Source: an uncultured Christensenella sp.
Lineage (GTDB): Bacteria > Bacillota > Clostridia > Christensenellales > UBA1242
Length of the DNA stretch: 64,000 bases
Assembly (NCBI GenBank): GCA_949282135.1
Contig: CASDOR010000014.1
Coordinates: 34,475 to 98,474 of the forward strand
Reading direction: 5' to 3'
The notes below the pieces were generated by a model. That model ran no database searches, had not been told where the DNA came from, and saw nothing but the letters and a program-made list of their open reading frames with translations. The position numbers and the translations under genes were made by a program. Shown here in pieces: positions 8,757-18,124 of this stretch (position 1 is the first letter of the stretch; every line of letters begins with the position of its first letter).

Positions 8757-9896
8757 ATGATTGAGATAAAAGAAGTAATTAGTAAAAATGATATTAAGAA
8801 ATTTGTAGACTTTCCACATAAGTTATATAAGGGTAATCCTCATTTTGTGCCATTCTTAAATGTGGATGAAATAAATAAATTTGATTCTAAAAAAAATGAG
8901 TCTTTTGATGATTGTCTTGTCAAGTGTTTCCTTGCGTACAAAGATGGGGAATTAGTAGGTAGAATTGCTGGAATTATTCAAAAAGCTTATAATGAAAAGT
9001 CAAATCAAAAAAGGGTAAGATTTTCAAGATTTGACTCTATTAATGATACTGATGTTTCATCAGCATTATTTAGTGCAGTTGAAAACTGGGCAAGAAAAGA
9101 GGGTATGGAAGTTATTCATGGACCTATGGGGTATAATGACCTTGATAGAGAGGGACTTCTTATTGAAGGCTTTGACCAAATGTCTACCTTCGAAGAACAG
9201 TATAATTTCCCATATTATGCTGATTTGATAGAGAATTATGGATTTAAAAAAGAAGTAGATTGGGTAGAGTTTAGGTTATTTGCCCCAAAAGAGACAAACG
9301 AGAGAATAGAACGTATAGCTGATGCGGTTGCAAAAAGATATAACCTTAAACTCGTAGTGCCAACAAGTCTTAAAAGTTTTATTAAAAAATACAAAGAAGA
9401 TTTTTTTGAAACTCTTGATGCAGCATATTCTGATTTGTATGGGGTTGTACCTTTTAATGATAAGATGAAAGAAGCGGTTATTTCCCAGTTCAGTCTAATT
9501 TTAAATAAAAATTTTATTGTAGGTGTTACAAATGAAGAAGGGAAGCTAATTGCTTTTGGACTTGCATTTCCTTCTTTGTCAGAGTCGGTGAATAAAAGTA
9601 AAGGCAAGCTTTTGCCATTCGGGATTTTTAGAATTTTAAAGCAAATTAAAACACCTAATAGTATAGACCTTGGGCTTATTGCAATTAGGCCAGAGTACCA
9701 AAATAGAGGTGTAAATACAATGATTTTGTCATACTTGATTAAGGGTATGATTGATCATGGGATTGAATACGCAGAAACTAATCTAATGTTAGAATATAAT
9801 ACAAGAATACAAAACCAGTGGGATATTTTTGATTACATTCAGCATAAGCGTAGAAGAAGTTATTATAAACTTATTAATGACGAAAAGAAGGCTTAA
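8757..9896 (+). CDS. GNAT-fold acetyltransferase-like protein, long form
   Basis: A 379-residue protein. The C-terminal third contains a GNAT acetyl-CoA-binding segment (LGLIAIRPEYQNRGVNTMIL), and residues 5–120 form a second GNAT-like half (KFVDFPHKLYKGNPHFVP…LVGRIAGII). This architecture is common in Clostridia, where it is annotated only as a GNAT or hypothetical protein. The substrate is unknown. The ATG at 8757 is preferred over an upstream in-frame start at 8712, because the promoter at 8704–8732 overlaps that start. It is a single gene ended by the hairpin at 10038. Confidence 0.7.
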   Translation: MIEIKEVISKNDIKKFVDFPHKLYKGNPHFVPFLNVDEINKFDSKKNESFDDCLVKCFLAYKDGELVGRIAGIIQKAYNEKSNQKRVRFSRFDSINDTDVSSALFSAVENWARKEGMEVIHGPMGYNDLDREGLLIEGFDQMSTFEEQYNFPYYADLIENYGFKKEVDWVEFRLFAPKETNERIERIADAVAKRYNLKLVVPTSLKSFIKKYKEDFFETLDAAYSDLYGVVPFNDKMKEAVISQFSLILNKNFIVGVTNEEGKLIAFGLAFPSLSESVNKSKGKLLPFGIFRILKQIKTPNSIDLGLIAIRPEYQNRGVNTMILSYLIKGMIDHGIEYAETNLMLEYNTRIQNQWDIFDYIQHKRRRSYYKLINDEKKA

Positions 9897-10037
9897 CAAA
9901 TCTAGTTTATAATTTCTAATTAGTAGTGGTAAATACTATTGAATTTTAAGCTTTATACATATCGTAAATTTTTTGTTCTATTTAGACCTTTTTGTGTTAT
10001 AGTATTTCTTATAAAGTATAAATAAAAATTAAAGCAT

Positions 10038-10069
10038 AAAAAATACGAAGAATTTTCTTCGTATTTTTT
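10038..10069. terminator. Bidirectional terminator between convergent genes
   Basis: AAAAAATACGAAGAA (10038–10052) and TTCTTCGTATTTTTT (10055–10069) make a perfect 15-bp stem with a 2-nt loop and A/T runs at both ends. It serves the acetyltransferase gene (+) and the surface-protein gene (-). Confidence 0.85.
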
Positions 10070-10074
10070 AAACT

Positions 10075-13000
10075 TTATTTATTAGTTTTTGTTGTTTCAT
10101 TATTATTTTCTTGTAGCTCTATCTCGTTGAGTTTTTTACTCTTTTCCTTTACAAGCTGTCTTTCTTTATTAATTTCACGTCTTTCTTCAGCCTTTATATT
10201 TTCTTCGTCTTGAAGATAAACCACCGCTGAATTCAAATAATCAATTCTTTCAATTAATTTATTTGCTTTTTTAGTGTATTCTTTATAAAGATTTTTATCT
10301 ACATCATCATCTGCTGAAAGTTTTTTATCGTATTCAGCTTTGAGTTCATCATACTCTTTTTGTAAATTGTCAAGTTCTTTTTTGAGTTCACTTAAATTCT
10401 TTTCGCGTTGTAGCTTTAATCTAGTTTTAACCCCACTCTCGTCAATGTCATTTGCTGACTTACTATACTCGGTAGGAGTTGTTTTTGTAACAGTTCTATT
10501 TTTAGGTATTCTTCTAATTAAGAATCCTGCAATTGCAAGTAGTAACGCAACCACAAGAAGAATTGAAGAAACAAGTATCCAAACATTAATTGGTTGTTGA
10601 GTTGTGTCCCCGTTTCCTTCCTCAGGATCATCTTCTGTAATCTCAATTACATCAGAAACAATTGTTGTAGCATTTGCTTTTTGTTCCGCATAAGTTTCTT
10701 CTGAAATTTCTTGAACAGTTAAATCGTCAAAATATGCTTTTCCAAAAGTAGGATTGTCAATTGTCCCAAGACCTAAGAGAACCTTTACATTGACATCGTC
10801 ATGAGCGAGAATATACATTGAATATTTTACCCAGCCATTATCTACACTGTTTGACTCTTGAACTATATTGATAAACTTATTTTTGTTTTCTTCGTCTTCA
10901 TTTATAACAACATTTCCGTCTTCGTCAACATTTACAAGTTCAAAGTAAGCTCCTCCATCGCTTGTAGTAAGATTCCAATCAATGCTAGACTTAATCCATA
11001 CAGAAATCTCATAATAATTATCTGCGGTTAGGGAATAGGTGTAGTTTGATAAAATAGTTTGATATTCGTCAACATTCTCAATTTGTAAAACATAGTTATC
11101 ACGCGCGTCACTTCGAGCTTTAACAGTATTTGTCGACCTAAAATTGAAGTTGTTATCAGATGACTCATATCCACTAAAGTTTGTTGAAGAAGTAAAGGTA
11201 TTATTTAAGAAGTCTACATATAATGAGTTTGGACCAGTCATGTCACTAATGGTTATGTCTTCTTCTGCATTTTCCATTGAGATTGTGTCAAAGAAAGCAT
11301 AATTGCTATTTGAGTTAGTCTCGCCATGTACACCAACTACAACAGAGAAGTTAAGAGCACTAACACCATTATTAATATAAATGTATCTCATTTCCCATTT
11401 ATTATTGGTATTTATATCTTCAAAGCTTGCAATAGTTTTACCGTCTTCATCAACAATTCTTATGAAAGCAGACGCATTATTAAGAGTTTTAACACCGACA
11501 AAAACTTTTGAAATAGTATTTGTACTATCAAGAGTTACTGCACTAAGGGAAGTGGTGCTTTCTGTTGTGAAATAAGAGTCGTTTGCGCCAGTAGTTCTCA
11601 CCATAAGAACGTTTTCATTTGGAGCACCATTAACATAGTAAGCATCGTTGTAACCAGGATTATCTGGGTTGCCAAAATTATTTGAATCTGATATGAAATA
11701 CTTATCTTCAACTCTAATAATTCCACCTTGGTCACCAGTATTATTTGATGTAAAAGTCCAATCATCAGGTTTTAAAGGATAGGTTATATTATAGCTTTCG
11801 TTGTCGCTTAAGTTAAAGTCTCCATTTGAGATATTAGAAGTGTTTGTATAAGTACTTGAAAAGTCTAGAGCAGAGGAGGTTGAGTATTCACTTGCAGAAA
11901 TAGGGAGCAAGGTAATATCGTCAATTATTGCCCAACCTGAACCTTCACCAAGAGATAACCTTATACCAAATTTATTTTCACTATCAATTCCGCCTTTAAT
12001 ATAGAAAGTGACTTTAGTAAAGCCGTTATAACTATCAAGTCCAGATGAAGAAGTTTGGTTTGTTAAGCTTACTTCATCAACGTACATTGGATCGTCCTCT
12101 TCAAGTTCACCATTGTCTGGAGTGAGAGCAATAGTTACACCACTATCAGACAAGTTTCCAGTTTTAAGAAGAAGTGTTAATTTATAGTATGAATGTTGAG
12201 GAACAGTGATAAGGTTGTCCTCAGTACTTTCAATAGATGATGTAGCTGATTCGTCTTTGTTTACTAAAAGAAGGGAATAATGATTGCCATTTACAAAGGT
12301 ACTAGCAAAATTGGATTCTTCAGCATCACTAAAATTAGAAAGAATTCTGCTGTTTATTTCCTCTGTACTGTAGACTCCTATACTATCAACAGAAGTTGTT
12401 GTAAAACCAGTAAGGTCGCCATTTTCAAAATCCGAGTTTATAAAACTTTGACTTGGTTTTCTTTCCTCACTTAAATCTACCTTGAGTAAATTATTACTTG
12501 CAGAGGTTTCATAAAAATCTGCGTTTGAGATTTCGTTAATTTCAACATTGTCAAAAAATACTGCATTCATGCTGTCAGTTGTGCTGCCAGTAAACCCTAG
12601 TGTAACTTTTAATGGGGCAGAACTAATATCATCAGTTGCAATAAGTACATGATATTTTCTCCACCCTTGATAGGAAATATCGTTAAAAGTTGCATTTTCA
12701 TTTCCAACTTGTACACTTATTGTCCCAAGCCCTGAGCCTAAAGCCTTTGCATATAAAGACACATCATAGTAGGTTGCGCCAGATAATGTAACTTCTTCAC
12801 TCTCTGCACGGGCAGTGGAACGAATTTTTGACCCAAACATTAAAACATAATAGTCAGTTTTGCTATCTATTTCACTTGACCTACTAGGATTTTCACTTAG
12901 TCCATAGTTATTGTTTTCTCTAAAGTCATTTTCCTCGACATTAATTACACCTTTTACAACACTTGCATCTGCAGAAACAGTCCAGCCGTCATCTTCACCT

Positions 13001-13209
13001 AGAATAAAAGGAGTGCCGGTTTCATTTCCCCTAGTGTAGGAGGTAAAATCTCCGTTGTCGATAGACAAAGAACTTTCTTCATGAAAGTAATATGCTGCAC
13101 TAGCGGTAAACAAATTAGCAAAACTAGCAATATTGCCAAACATAGCAATAGAAACAATAAGCATAAGTGCAACAATTATTTTTTTAGTAGAATTCGATAA
13201 TGTTTTCAT
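10075..13209 (-). CDS. Large cell-surface protein: four jelly-roll-like domains, one TM, cytoplasmic coiled coil
   Basis: A 1044-residue protein with an N-terminal signal/anchor (STKKIIVALMLIVSIAMFGN). Four successive extracellular blocks of about 170–190 residues follow, starting near residues 45, 260, 465 and 675. Each ends in the same signature: AVFFDNVEI, AIIDDITLL, AFFDTISME, AYFDDLTVQ. Three open with NGDF or ENGDL phrases. This fits carbohydrate-binding-module-type beta sandwiches. A single membrane segment (WILVSSILLVVALLLAIAGF, about 875–900) is followed by an Arg/Lys stop and about 140 charged residues with strong coiled-coil character. There is no LPXTG or S-layer domain. The start is set by AAAGGA before the ATG at 13209. 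No enzymatic domain was recognised; ligand unknown. Confidence 0.75.
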   Translation of the reverse strand: MKTLSNSTKKIIVALMLIVSIAMFGNIASFANLFTASAAYYFHEESSLSIDNGDFTSYTRGNETGTPFILGEDDGWTVSADASVVKGVINVEENDFRENNNYGLSENPSRSSEIDSKTDYYVLMFGSKIRSTARAESEEVTLSGATYYDVSLYAKALGSGLGTISVQVGNENATFNDISYQGWRKYHVLIATDDISSAPLKVTLGFTGSTTDSMNAVFFDNVEINEISNADFYETSASNNLLKVDLSEERKPSQSFINSDFENGDLTGFTTTSVDSIGVYSTEEINSRILSNFSDAEESNFASTFVNGNHYSLLLVNKDESATSSIESTEDNLITVPQHSYYKLTLLLKTGNLSDSGVTIALTPDNGELEEDDPMYVDEVSLTNQTSSSGLDSYNGFTKVTFYIKGGIDSENKFGIRLSLGEGSGWAIIDDITLLPISASEYSTSSALDFSSTYTNTSNISNGDFNLSDNESYNITYPLKPDDWTFTSNNTGDQGGIIRVEDKYFISDSNNFGNPDNPGYNDAYYVNGAPNENVLMVRTTGANDSYFTTESTTSLSAVTLDSTNTISKVFVGVKTLNNASAFIRIVDEDGKTIASFEDINTNNKWEMRYIYINNGVSALNFSVVVGVHGETNSNSNYAFFDTISMENAEEDITISDMTGPNSLYVDFLNNTFTSSTNFSGYESSDNNFNFRSTNTVKARSDARDNYVLQIENVDEYQTILSNYTYSLTADNYYEISVWIKSSIDWNLTTSDGGAYFELVNVDEDGNVVINEDEENKNKFINIVQESNSVDNGWVKYSMYILAHDDVNVKVLLGLGTIDNPTFGKAYFDDLTVQEISEETYAEQKANATTIVSDVIEITEDDPEEGNGDTTQQPINVWILVSSILLVVALLLAIAGFLIRRIPKNRTVTKTTPTEYSKSANDIDESGVKTRLKLQREKNLSELKKELDNLQKEYDELKAEYDKKLSADDDVDKNLYKEYTKKANKLIERIDYLNSAVVYLQDEENIKAEERREINKERQLVKEKSKKLNEIELQENNNETTKTNK

Positions 13210-13268
13210 ATTCAATCCTTTAAGCAATTATTTTTACCAAGAAAAATGTGGTAAATCGTAACTACTGC

Positions 13269-13297
13269 ATTATATAATAAAAGCAATTAAATTGCAA
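13269..13297 (-). promoter_or_regulatory. Sigma-A-type promoter for the surface protein
   Basis: Read on the minus strand: TTGCAA (13297–13292), 17-nt spacer, perfect TATAAT (13274–13269). The predicted leader is about 50 nt with a clear Shine-Dalgarno, so expression could be high and vegetative. Confidence 0.7.
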
Positions 13298-13434
13298 TTA
13301 ATTTTTGCCTTAATTTGCACTATTTATTCTTTTTAATCCTTAAAAATAACAACGAGACACAAAACTTTGTATTAGTTCTTAAAAAACTACAAATTAATTA
13401 AATAGTTATGTATTGAAACGAGCATAATAAAGTT

Positions 13435-13797
13435 ATGAAAGAAAAGCATAAATACATAATTTTTTTTATTCTATCAGGTTTTATAGGTCTAATTAATGGA
13501 CTTTTTGGCGGAGGTGGCGGAATATTATGCATACCTGTCTTAAAAAAATTACTTAAAATGGAAGATAGAGAAGCTCATGCAACTGCGGTTCTTGTTATGG
13601 CTATAGTTAGTATTCCAACTCTTATTATTTATCTTTCCACTATTCAGTTTGACTTTAGTGAAGTGATTTTTGTGACTCTTGGCTCTCTAATTGGTGGACT
13701 CATAGGGATTTTGCTATTAAAGAAGTTTAGTAATAAGGTTATAAATATATTGTATATTATAGTCTTGTTTGCGTGTGCTATAAAGTGTTTTTTTTAA
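13435..13797 (+). CDS. Half-size TauE/SafE (TSUP) membrane protein A
   Basis: A 120-residue protein with four hydrophobic segments and the TauE/SafE N-terminal signature GLINGLFGGGGGILCIPVL (about 18–36). TSUP proteins move sulfite, sulfoacetate or other organic anions, or act with sulfur metabolism. Normal family members are about 250 residues with two inverted halves; this is one half. A second half-size gene follows 33 nt later. No Shine-Dalgarno is visible before the ATG; a CATAAT box ends 6 nt upstream, so this could be another leaderless start, though the -35 is poor. Confidence 0.75.
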   Translation: MKEKHKYIIFFILSGFIGLINGLFGGGGGILCIPVLKKLLKMEDREAHATAVLVMAIVSIPTLIIYLSTIQFDFSEVIFVTLGSLIGGLIGILLLKKFSNKVINILYIIVLFACAIKCFF

Positions 13798-13830
13798 GGT
13801 TTATAAAAAGAAAGAATATGAGGTGAGTTT

Positions 13831-14199
13831 ATGTTTTTAACTTTAGTTATAATAGGACTTTTGTCAGGAATACTTGGAAGTATGGGACTTGGGGGCGGAA
13901 CTGTTCTTATTCCGCTACTAAGTTTCGTTGGAATTTCGCAAAAGAATGCACAACTTATAAATATTTTTTCTTTTGTTGTAATGGCTTTTTTTATTTTATA
14001 TTTTAATATAAAAAGTGGGCTTATAAAACTTTTTCCCGCTCTTGCCTTATCATCAATTGGTCTTGTTACTTCAATTATATCATCACTATTTGTGCGTGAG
14101 ATAGATAATAATATTCTTAAAATTATTTTTGGTATTTTTTTGCTCGTGGTAGGTATTGTAGAATTAGTAGGCTTTATCATAAAAAACAAAAGCAAATAA
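13831..14199 (+). CDS. Half-size TauE/SafE (TSUP) membrane protein B
   Basis: A 122-residue partner of the preceding gene with four hydrophobic segments and the repeat signature GLLSGILGSMGLGGGTVLIPLL in its first 30 residues. In full-length TSUP transporters this glycine-rich phrase occurs once per half, so the two genes together rebuild a complete transporter, probably as a heterodimer. AUGAGGUGAG precedes the ATG. A small ferredoxin gene follows 63 nt later, but a shared role is not shown by sequence. Confidence 0.75.
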   Translation: MFLTLVIIGLLSGILGSMGLGGGTVLIPLLSFVGISQKNAQLINIFSFVVMAFFILYFNIKSGLIKLFPALALSSIGLVTSIISSLFVREIDNNILKIIFGIFLLVVGIVELVGFIIKNKSK

Positions 14200-14262
14200 A
14201 AAATTCTTTACATTTATCAAAAAATCGTGTAGTATAATTCATGTATTTTAGGAGGCAATATC

Positions 14263-14430
14263 ATGGTTGATAAAGAAAAATGTATTGGATGTGGTGCTTG
14301 CGAAGGTGTTTGTCCAGTAGGGGCAATAACAATTGTTGATGGAAAATCGCAAATTGATCCAGAAAAATGTATTAAATGTCATACTTGTGAAGGGATTTGT
14401 CCAGTCGAGGCAATTAAGATAGAAGAGTAA
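14263..14430 (+). CDS. Clostridial-type 2[4Fe-4S] ferredoxin
   Basis: A 55-residue ferredoxin. Two CxxCxxCxxxCP cluster motifs are present: CIGCGACEGVCP (residues 7–18) and CIKCHTCEGICP (36–47). It carries low-potential electrons for enzymes such as pyruvate:ferredoxin oxidoreductase or hydrogenase. The ATG follows TTTAGGAGGC at ideal distance. The length and acidic character match clostridial ferredoxins, which supports an anaerobic lifestyle. The gene is too short for many gene finders and can easily be missed. Confidence 0.95.
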   Translation: MVDKEKCIGCGACEGVCPVGAITIVDGKSQIDPEKCIKCHTCEGICPVEAIKIEE

Positions 14431-14466
14431 CAAGTTTTGTAACGTGAATTTTAGAGGGAGAATAGT

Positions 14467-15981
14467 TTGGAAAATTTAGCAATTATAGATATAAGTAGCA
14501 ATAAAATAGATTTGGTTATCGCAGCTTTCACCAACTCGGGCAATTTTACCGTGACTTATTCTACGAGTGAGCAGGTAAGGCTAATTGAAGATTTTGACGG
14601 TGAAGGGATGCTAAAGTCTAGTAAAAGTAACGAGGCAATTTCAATTCTTAAGACCTACAAAGTGATTTGTCAAATGAAAAAAGCATCAAACATTATTGTT
14701 TACACTACAGAGAGAATAAAGAGTTTGAAAAACTATCGTAGTTTTATAGATGAAGTTTATAATAGTGTTGGTTTTAAAGTAAATATCTTAGATGAGGATA
14801 CCGAAATTACATCTCTATATTCTGGAGTTGTGAATTCTTTAGATTTGCCAAAAGGTATTATTGTAAATATCACTGGTGATAGTGTTAGATTTGTTGAGTA
14901 TAATAGAAGAAATATCTTAAATCAGGCTATTTTGCCATTAGGCACTTATGAAATTGCAAAAGTTATGGATGAGGAGAAAAATACAGAAAAAGCACTTGTA
15001 CTTATGAAAGATAGGTTTAGTAAAGCTTTAGAAAGTATACCTTGGTTAAAAGAGGTAGATGAGGAATATGCTTTTATTGGTACTGGAAATGCGTTTTTTA
15101 ATGTAGGTGCGCTTTCTAGGAAAATAAGAAAATATCCTGTTGATTTACCTCACAATTATGAACTAAGTTTTGAAGATTATGAAAAAGTTTACGACCTTAT
15201 TAAGACTACTGAAATTGATAAAACTAAAAAAATTAAGGGCATATCAAATGACCGTGCGGACATTTTTGCAAGTGGTCTTAGCATGATTAAGGCTCTTTAT
15301 GAATGTTTAGGACTTAGGACTTGTGTGCTGTCCTCACGAGGTATGAAGGAAGGTTTTATTTATTCTAACATAGTTGCATCTAGTGGAGATAAGCCAATTT
15401 CAGATATTTTAGGTTTTAGTCTTGATAATATTGAGGCGTACTATGATGAGGAAAATAGTAATAATGCAAAACAAGTGGGAAATTTAGCATTAATTCTATT
15501 TAGACAGTTAAAAGTACTTCATAAGCTTCCAAGAAATTATATAAAAGTGCTTAGAATTGCATCAGTTTTATATGATTGTGGCAAGAGGATTAGTTTCTAT
15601 AATCATGAAAAGAATAGTTTTAGCATAATACTAAATTCTGATATTTTAGGTGCAACACACAGGGAAATCGTACTTGCGTCCTTCGTTGCATCAAGTCAAA
15701 ATCTAAATGATTTTAGTTTAGCGGAATGGATAAAATATAAAGATTTGCTTCTTGATGAAGACCTTGAAGCAATGAGAAAACTTGCAGTAATTGTTAGACT
15801 TGCTAAAGCATTTGATAAAACAGAACGCGGAGTTGTTCAAGACGTTAGTTGTGATATTTTAGGTGATTCAGTTATTATGAAGACAATTATTACAATGGAA
15901 GCAGATATTGAAATTAAAGAGGCATTAAAGACTGCTCAAGATTTTAAAAAAGTATATAAAAAGTCTCTTGAGGTTTTGTAA
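14467..15981 (+). CDS. Ppx/GppA-type phosphatase with C-terminal HD-like domain
   Basis: A 504-residue protein of the exopolyphosphatase/guanosine-pentaphosphatase family. The N-terminal actin-like ATPase fold begins LAIIDISSNKIDLVIAAF, with the second phosphate-loop region near IVNITGDSVRFVEYN (about 137–151). The C-terminal half (about 310–490) is helical and resembles the HD-like domain of Ppx proteins (RIASVLYDCGKRISFYNHEK), keeping a D-C-G-K…H pattern. Family members hydrolyse polyphosphate or pppGpp. The canonical phrase DxGSNS is here DISSNK, so activity is uncertain. The start is TTG, chosen from GAGGGAGAA. A terminator follows at 16003. Confidence 0.75.
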   Translation: MENLAIIDISSNKIDLVIAAFTNSGNFTVTYSTSEQVRLIEDFDGEGMLKSSKSNEAISILKTYKVICQMKKASNIIVYTTERIKSLKNYRSFIDEVYNSVGFKVNILDEDTEITSLYSGVVNSLDLPKGIIVNITGDSVRFVEYNRRNILNQAILPLGTYEIAKVMDEEKNTEKALVLMKDRFSKALESIPWLKEVDEEYAFIGTGNAFFNVGALSRKIRKYPVDLPHNYELSFEDYEKVYDLIKTTEIDKTKKIKGISNDRADIFASGLSMIKALYECLGLRTCVLSSRGMKEGFIYSNIVASSGDKPISDILGFSLDNIEAYYDEENSNNAKQVGNLALILFRQLKVLHKLPRNYIKVLRIASVLYDCGKRISFYNHEKNSFSIILNSDILGATHREIVLASFVASSQNLNDFSLAEWIKYKDLLLDEDLEAMRKLAVIVRLAKAFDKTERGVVQDVSCDILGDSVIMKTIITMEADIEIKEALKTAQDFKKVYKKSLEVL

Positions 15982-16002
15982 TTTTAGTTTCAATTTTTAC
16001 AC

Positions 16003-16034
16003 AAAAAACTTACTTTTCAAAAAGTAGGTTTTTT
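16003..16034 (+). terminator. Rho-independent terminator
   Basis: AAAAAACTTACTTTT (16003–16017) pairs with AAAAGTAGGTTTTTT (16020–16034), with one G·T pair and a T-rich end. It lies 21 nt after the Ppx-like gene. The rest of the gap to 16220 holds a TATACT box and the RBS of the next gene. Confidence 0.8.
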
Positions 16035-16219
16035 CTTTTGTTGGGGTGTTTTTATCAAGTTTTTAGTTTTCTTATTATTTTTTGAGCAATAAAGTTATAC
16101 GTTTACCTTATAAAATGTGAAAAGTTATGGTAAAAATATATAAATAAATATAAATTGCTTTATTTTGCTTTTTTTATGTAGGAATTTTTGATATACTCAT
16201 TACAAGTAGAGGTTAAAAT

Positions 16220-17230
16220 ATGTCTTTTTATGAACTTTGTATTGATTTAGGCAGTAATTATACAACAATTTATAAAAAAAATGTTGGCATTGTGCTTAGG
16301 GAACCAACACTTGCTCTCATTGAAACTGGCACAAAAACTTCAAAAGTGACAAAGATGGGTTTAGAAGCTGAACGTATGATAGGTAAGACAGCGGAAGATG
16401 AGGTTGTTGTAAGATCTGTTGTCGAGGGGGTTATTAAAAATATTGATATAACTAAAAAAATATTGACCTATTTTTTATCAAAAGTAGCTCCTTATAAACT
16501 CGTGAAACCTGCAATAAAAGTTATTGTTTGTTTACCTGTAGGGCTACAGGAAAATGAATACGAAGACTATAAAAAGCTATTTTATTCAATAGGCTTTGCA
16601 AAAATAAATTTTGTTTATAATGAGGTTTGCACAAGTCTTGTTGACTCCCCATATTTTAGTTTTAATAAAGTTTGTATGCTTGTTAATATTGGTGCCGGGA
16701 AGACTGAAATTGCTTCTGTTGTTAATGGCAAAATTTTATCTGCTTGTTCTTTAAATGTTGGGGGTAATTTAATAGATAATTCTATAATTGACCATTTACA
16801 AAAAACTAAAGGCTATACATTGAGTCCTTTTTCGACACAGAAATTAAAAAGAGAAATTGGGAGCTTGTATGAGACAGACAAAAGTAGTATGGAAGTTTTT
16901 GTACAAGACGCAACTGTTAATTCTCAGATTCCAGTGGTTATTACTGCTAAAGATATATTACAGCCTATTTATGAAAACTATTTTAAAATAGTACAAGCAA
17001 TTCAAGCTTTTTTTAACGAGTGTAGCAGTGAGACTGCAGAAGATATAAAAAATGAGGGGATTATTCTTTATGGAGGTGCTTCTCAAATTACTGGATTAGA
17101 AAAATTTTTTAAAAAGATTTTGAATATGTCTGTTTTTGTGTTAGATAATCCAGAAGTTTGTGCGGTGCTTGGAGGAGAAAAGCTTTTTAGCAACTATAAT
17201 CTACTTGAACAAATTATTGAAGAAAATTAA
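16220..17230 (+). CDS. MreB/Mbl-family actin-like protein, divergent
   Basis: A 336-residue bacterial actin. Phosphate loop 1 is CIDLGSNYTTIYKK (7–20), followed by GIVLREPTLALIE, the MreB phrase for which the family norm is GIVLNEPSVVA. MVNIGAGKTEIA-type phosphate loop 2 and GGNLIDNSIIDHL (near 177–189), with adenosine-motif ILYGGASQITGLEKF, are also visible. MreB organises wall synthesis along the cell side. It is followed by minD and minE as in Clostridia, but mreC and mreD are absent from between them. A terminator separates it from minD. It may be a specialised or degenerate MreB, or an Mbl/MreBH-type paralogue. Confidence 0.8.
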   Translation: MSFYELCIDLGSNYTTIYKKNVGIVLREPTLALIETGTKTSKVTKMGLEAERMIGKTAEDEVVVRSVVEGVIKNIDITKKILTYFLSKVAPYKLVKPAIKVIVCLPVGLQENEYEDYKKLFYSIGFAKINFVYNEVCTSLVDSPYFSFNKVCMLVNIGAGKTEIASVVNGKILSACSLNVGGNLIDNSIIDHLQKTKGYTLSPFSTQKLKREIGSLYETDKSSMEVFVQDATVNSQIPVVITAKDILQPIYENYFKIVQAIQAFFNECSSETAEDIKNEGIILYGGASQITGLEKFFKKILNMSVFVLDNPEVCAVLGGEKLFSNYNLLEQIIEEN

Positions 17231-17258
17231 ATAATAAGACTAATTTTGTCAAAAGGGG

Positions 17259-17289
17259 AAAAGTAAGATGTTTTTACATTTTACTTTTT
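17259..17289 (+). terminator. Rho-independent terminator between the actin gene and minD
   Basis: AAAAGTAAGATGT (17259–17271) pairs with ACATTTTACTTTT (17276–17288), one G·T pair, 4-nt loop, ending in a T run. It splits what is usually a single mre–min operon. Confidence 0.75.
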
Positions 17290-17329
17290 TTTGATTTTAG
17301 GTAGCATTATTATAGTTTAGAGGGGAGAT

Positions 17330-18124
17330 ATGGCAAGAAAAATTGTTCTTACAAGTGGAAAAGGTGGGGTTGGTAAAACGACTATTTGTGCTAATCTTGG
17401 TGTTGCTCTTGCAAGGTTAAATAAAAGAGTAGTATTAGTAGATGTGGATATTGGACTAAATAACCTTGATGTGGTGACTGGGATTGAAAACAAGATAGTT
17501 TACGATATAGTAGATGCTATTGAAGGTAAGTGCAGGGTAAAACAAGCTTTAGTACAAGATGTTAATTATCCGAATTTATATGTTATGCCATCTGCCCATT
17601 CCTACAATAAGTCACAGGTAACTAAGGAAAATGTAAAAAAGGTTATTGATACATTAAATGATTATTTTGACTTTATTTTAATTGATTGTCCAGCTGGGAT
17701 AGATGAGCCTTTTAAACGAGCTGTTTATGGGGCAGAGGAAGCTTTGGTTGTTGTAACTCCTCATGTGTCTAGCCTAAGAGATGCGGACAAAGTTTTAATG
17801 TTACTTAATAGTTTTAATATTCAAGATTACTCGCTTGTTGTTAATAGAGTTAGGGGAGATATGATTCTTGATAAGGAAATGATTGATAGCAAAAAAATTT
17901 CCGAAATACTAGACACTAGACTATCTGGCATTATTCCAGAGGATGACAATATCACCACATTTTTATCTATAGGTAGAACTGTAAATAAGGGATGTGAATC
18001 TTATCTTGCCTTTAACATGCTAGCAAAAAACTTGCTGGGGGAAAGTAGTAAAATTTATGATTGCACTGAAAAATACAAGGGAATTTTTGGTTTTATAAAA
18101 AGAGCAATAAGGAGAAAAGTATGA
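17330..18124 (+). CDS. minD: Septum-site-determining ATPase MinD
   Basis: MinD is a membrane-cycling ATPase that positions division. The deviant Walker A GKGGVGKTT sits at residues 10–18, DVDIGLNNLD at about 39–48 contains the switch aspartate, and the C-terminal amphipathic helix FGFIKRAIRRKV (about 252–264) is the membrane-targeting sequence. Length (264) is normal. minE overlaps by 4 nt (ATGA). The division inhibitor minC is not beside it, unlike the usual minC–minD–minE order; it may lie elsewhere or be lost. Start chosen from AGAGGGGAG. Confidence 0.95.
   Translation: MARKIVLTSGKGGVGKTTICANLGVALARLNKRVVLVDVDIGLNNLDVVTGIENKIVYDIVDAIEGKCRVKQALVQDVNYPNLYVMPSAHSYNKSQVTKENVKKVIDTLNDYFDFILIDCPAGIDEPFKRAVYGAEEALVVVTPHVSSLRDADKVLMLLNSFNIQDYSLVVNRVRGDMILDKEMIDSKKISEILDTRLSGIIPEDDNITTFLSIGRTVNKGCESYLAFNMLAKNLLGESSKIYDCTEKYKGIFGFIKRAIRRKV

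Noticed and set aside
12280..12474. Plus-strand frames inside the large surface-protein gene
   Set aside because: They are short, lack ribosome sites and lie antisense to a continuous 1044-codon gene with a signal peptide and promoter.
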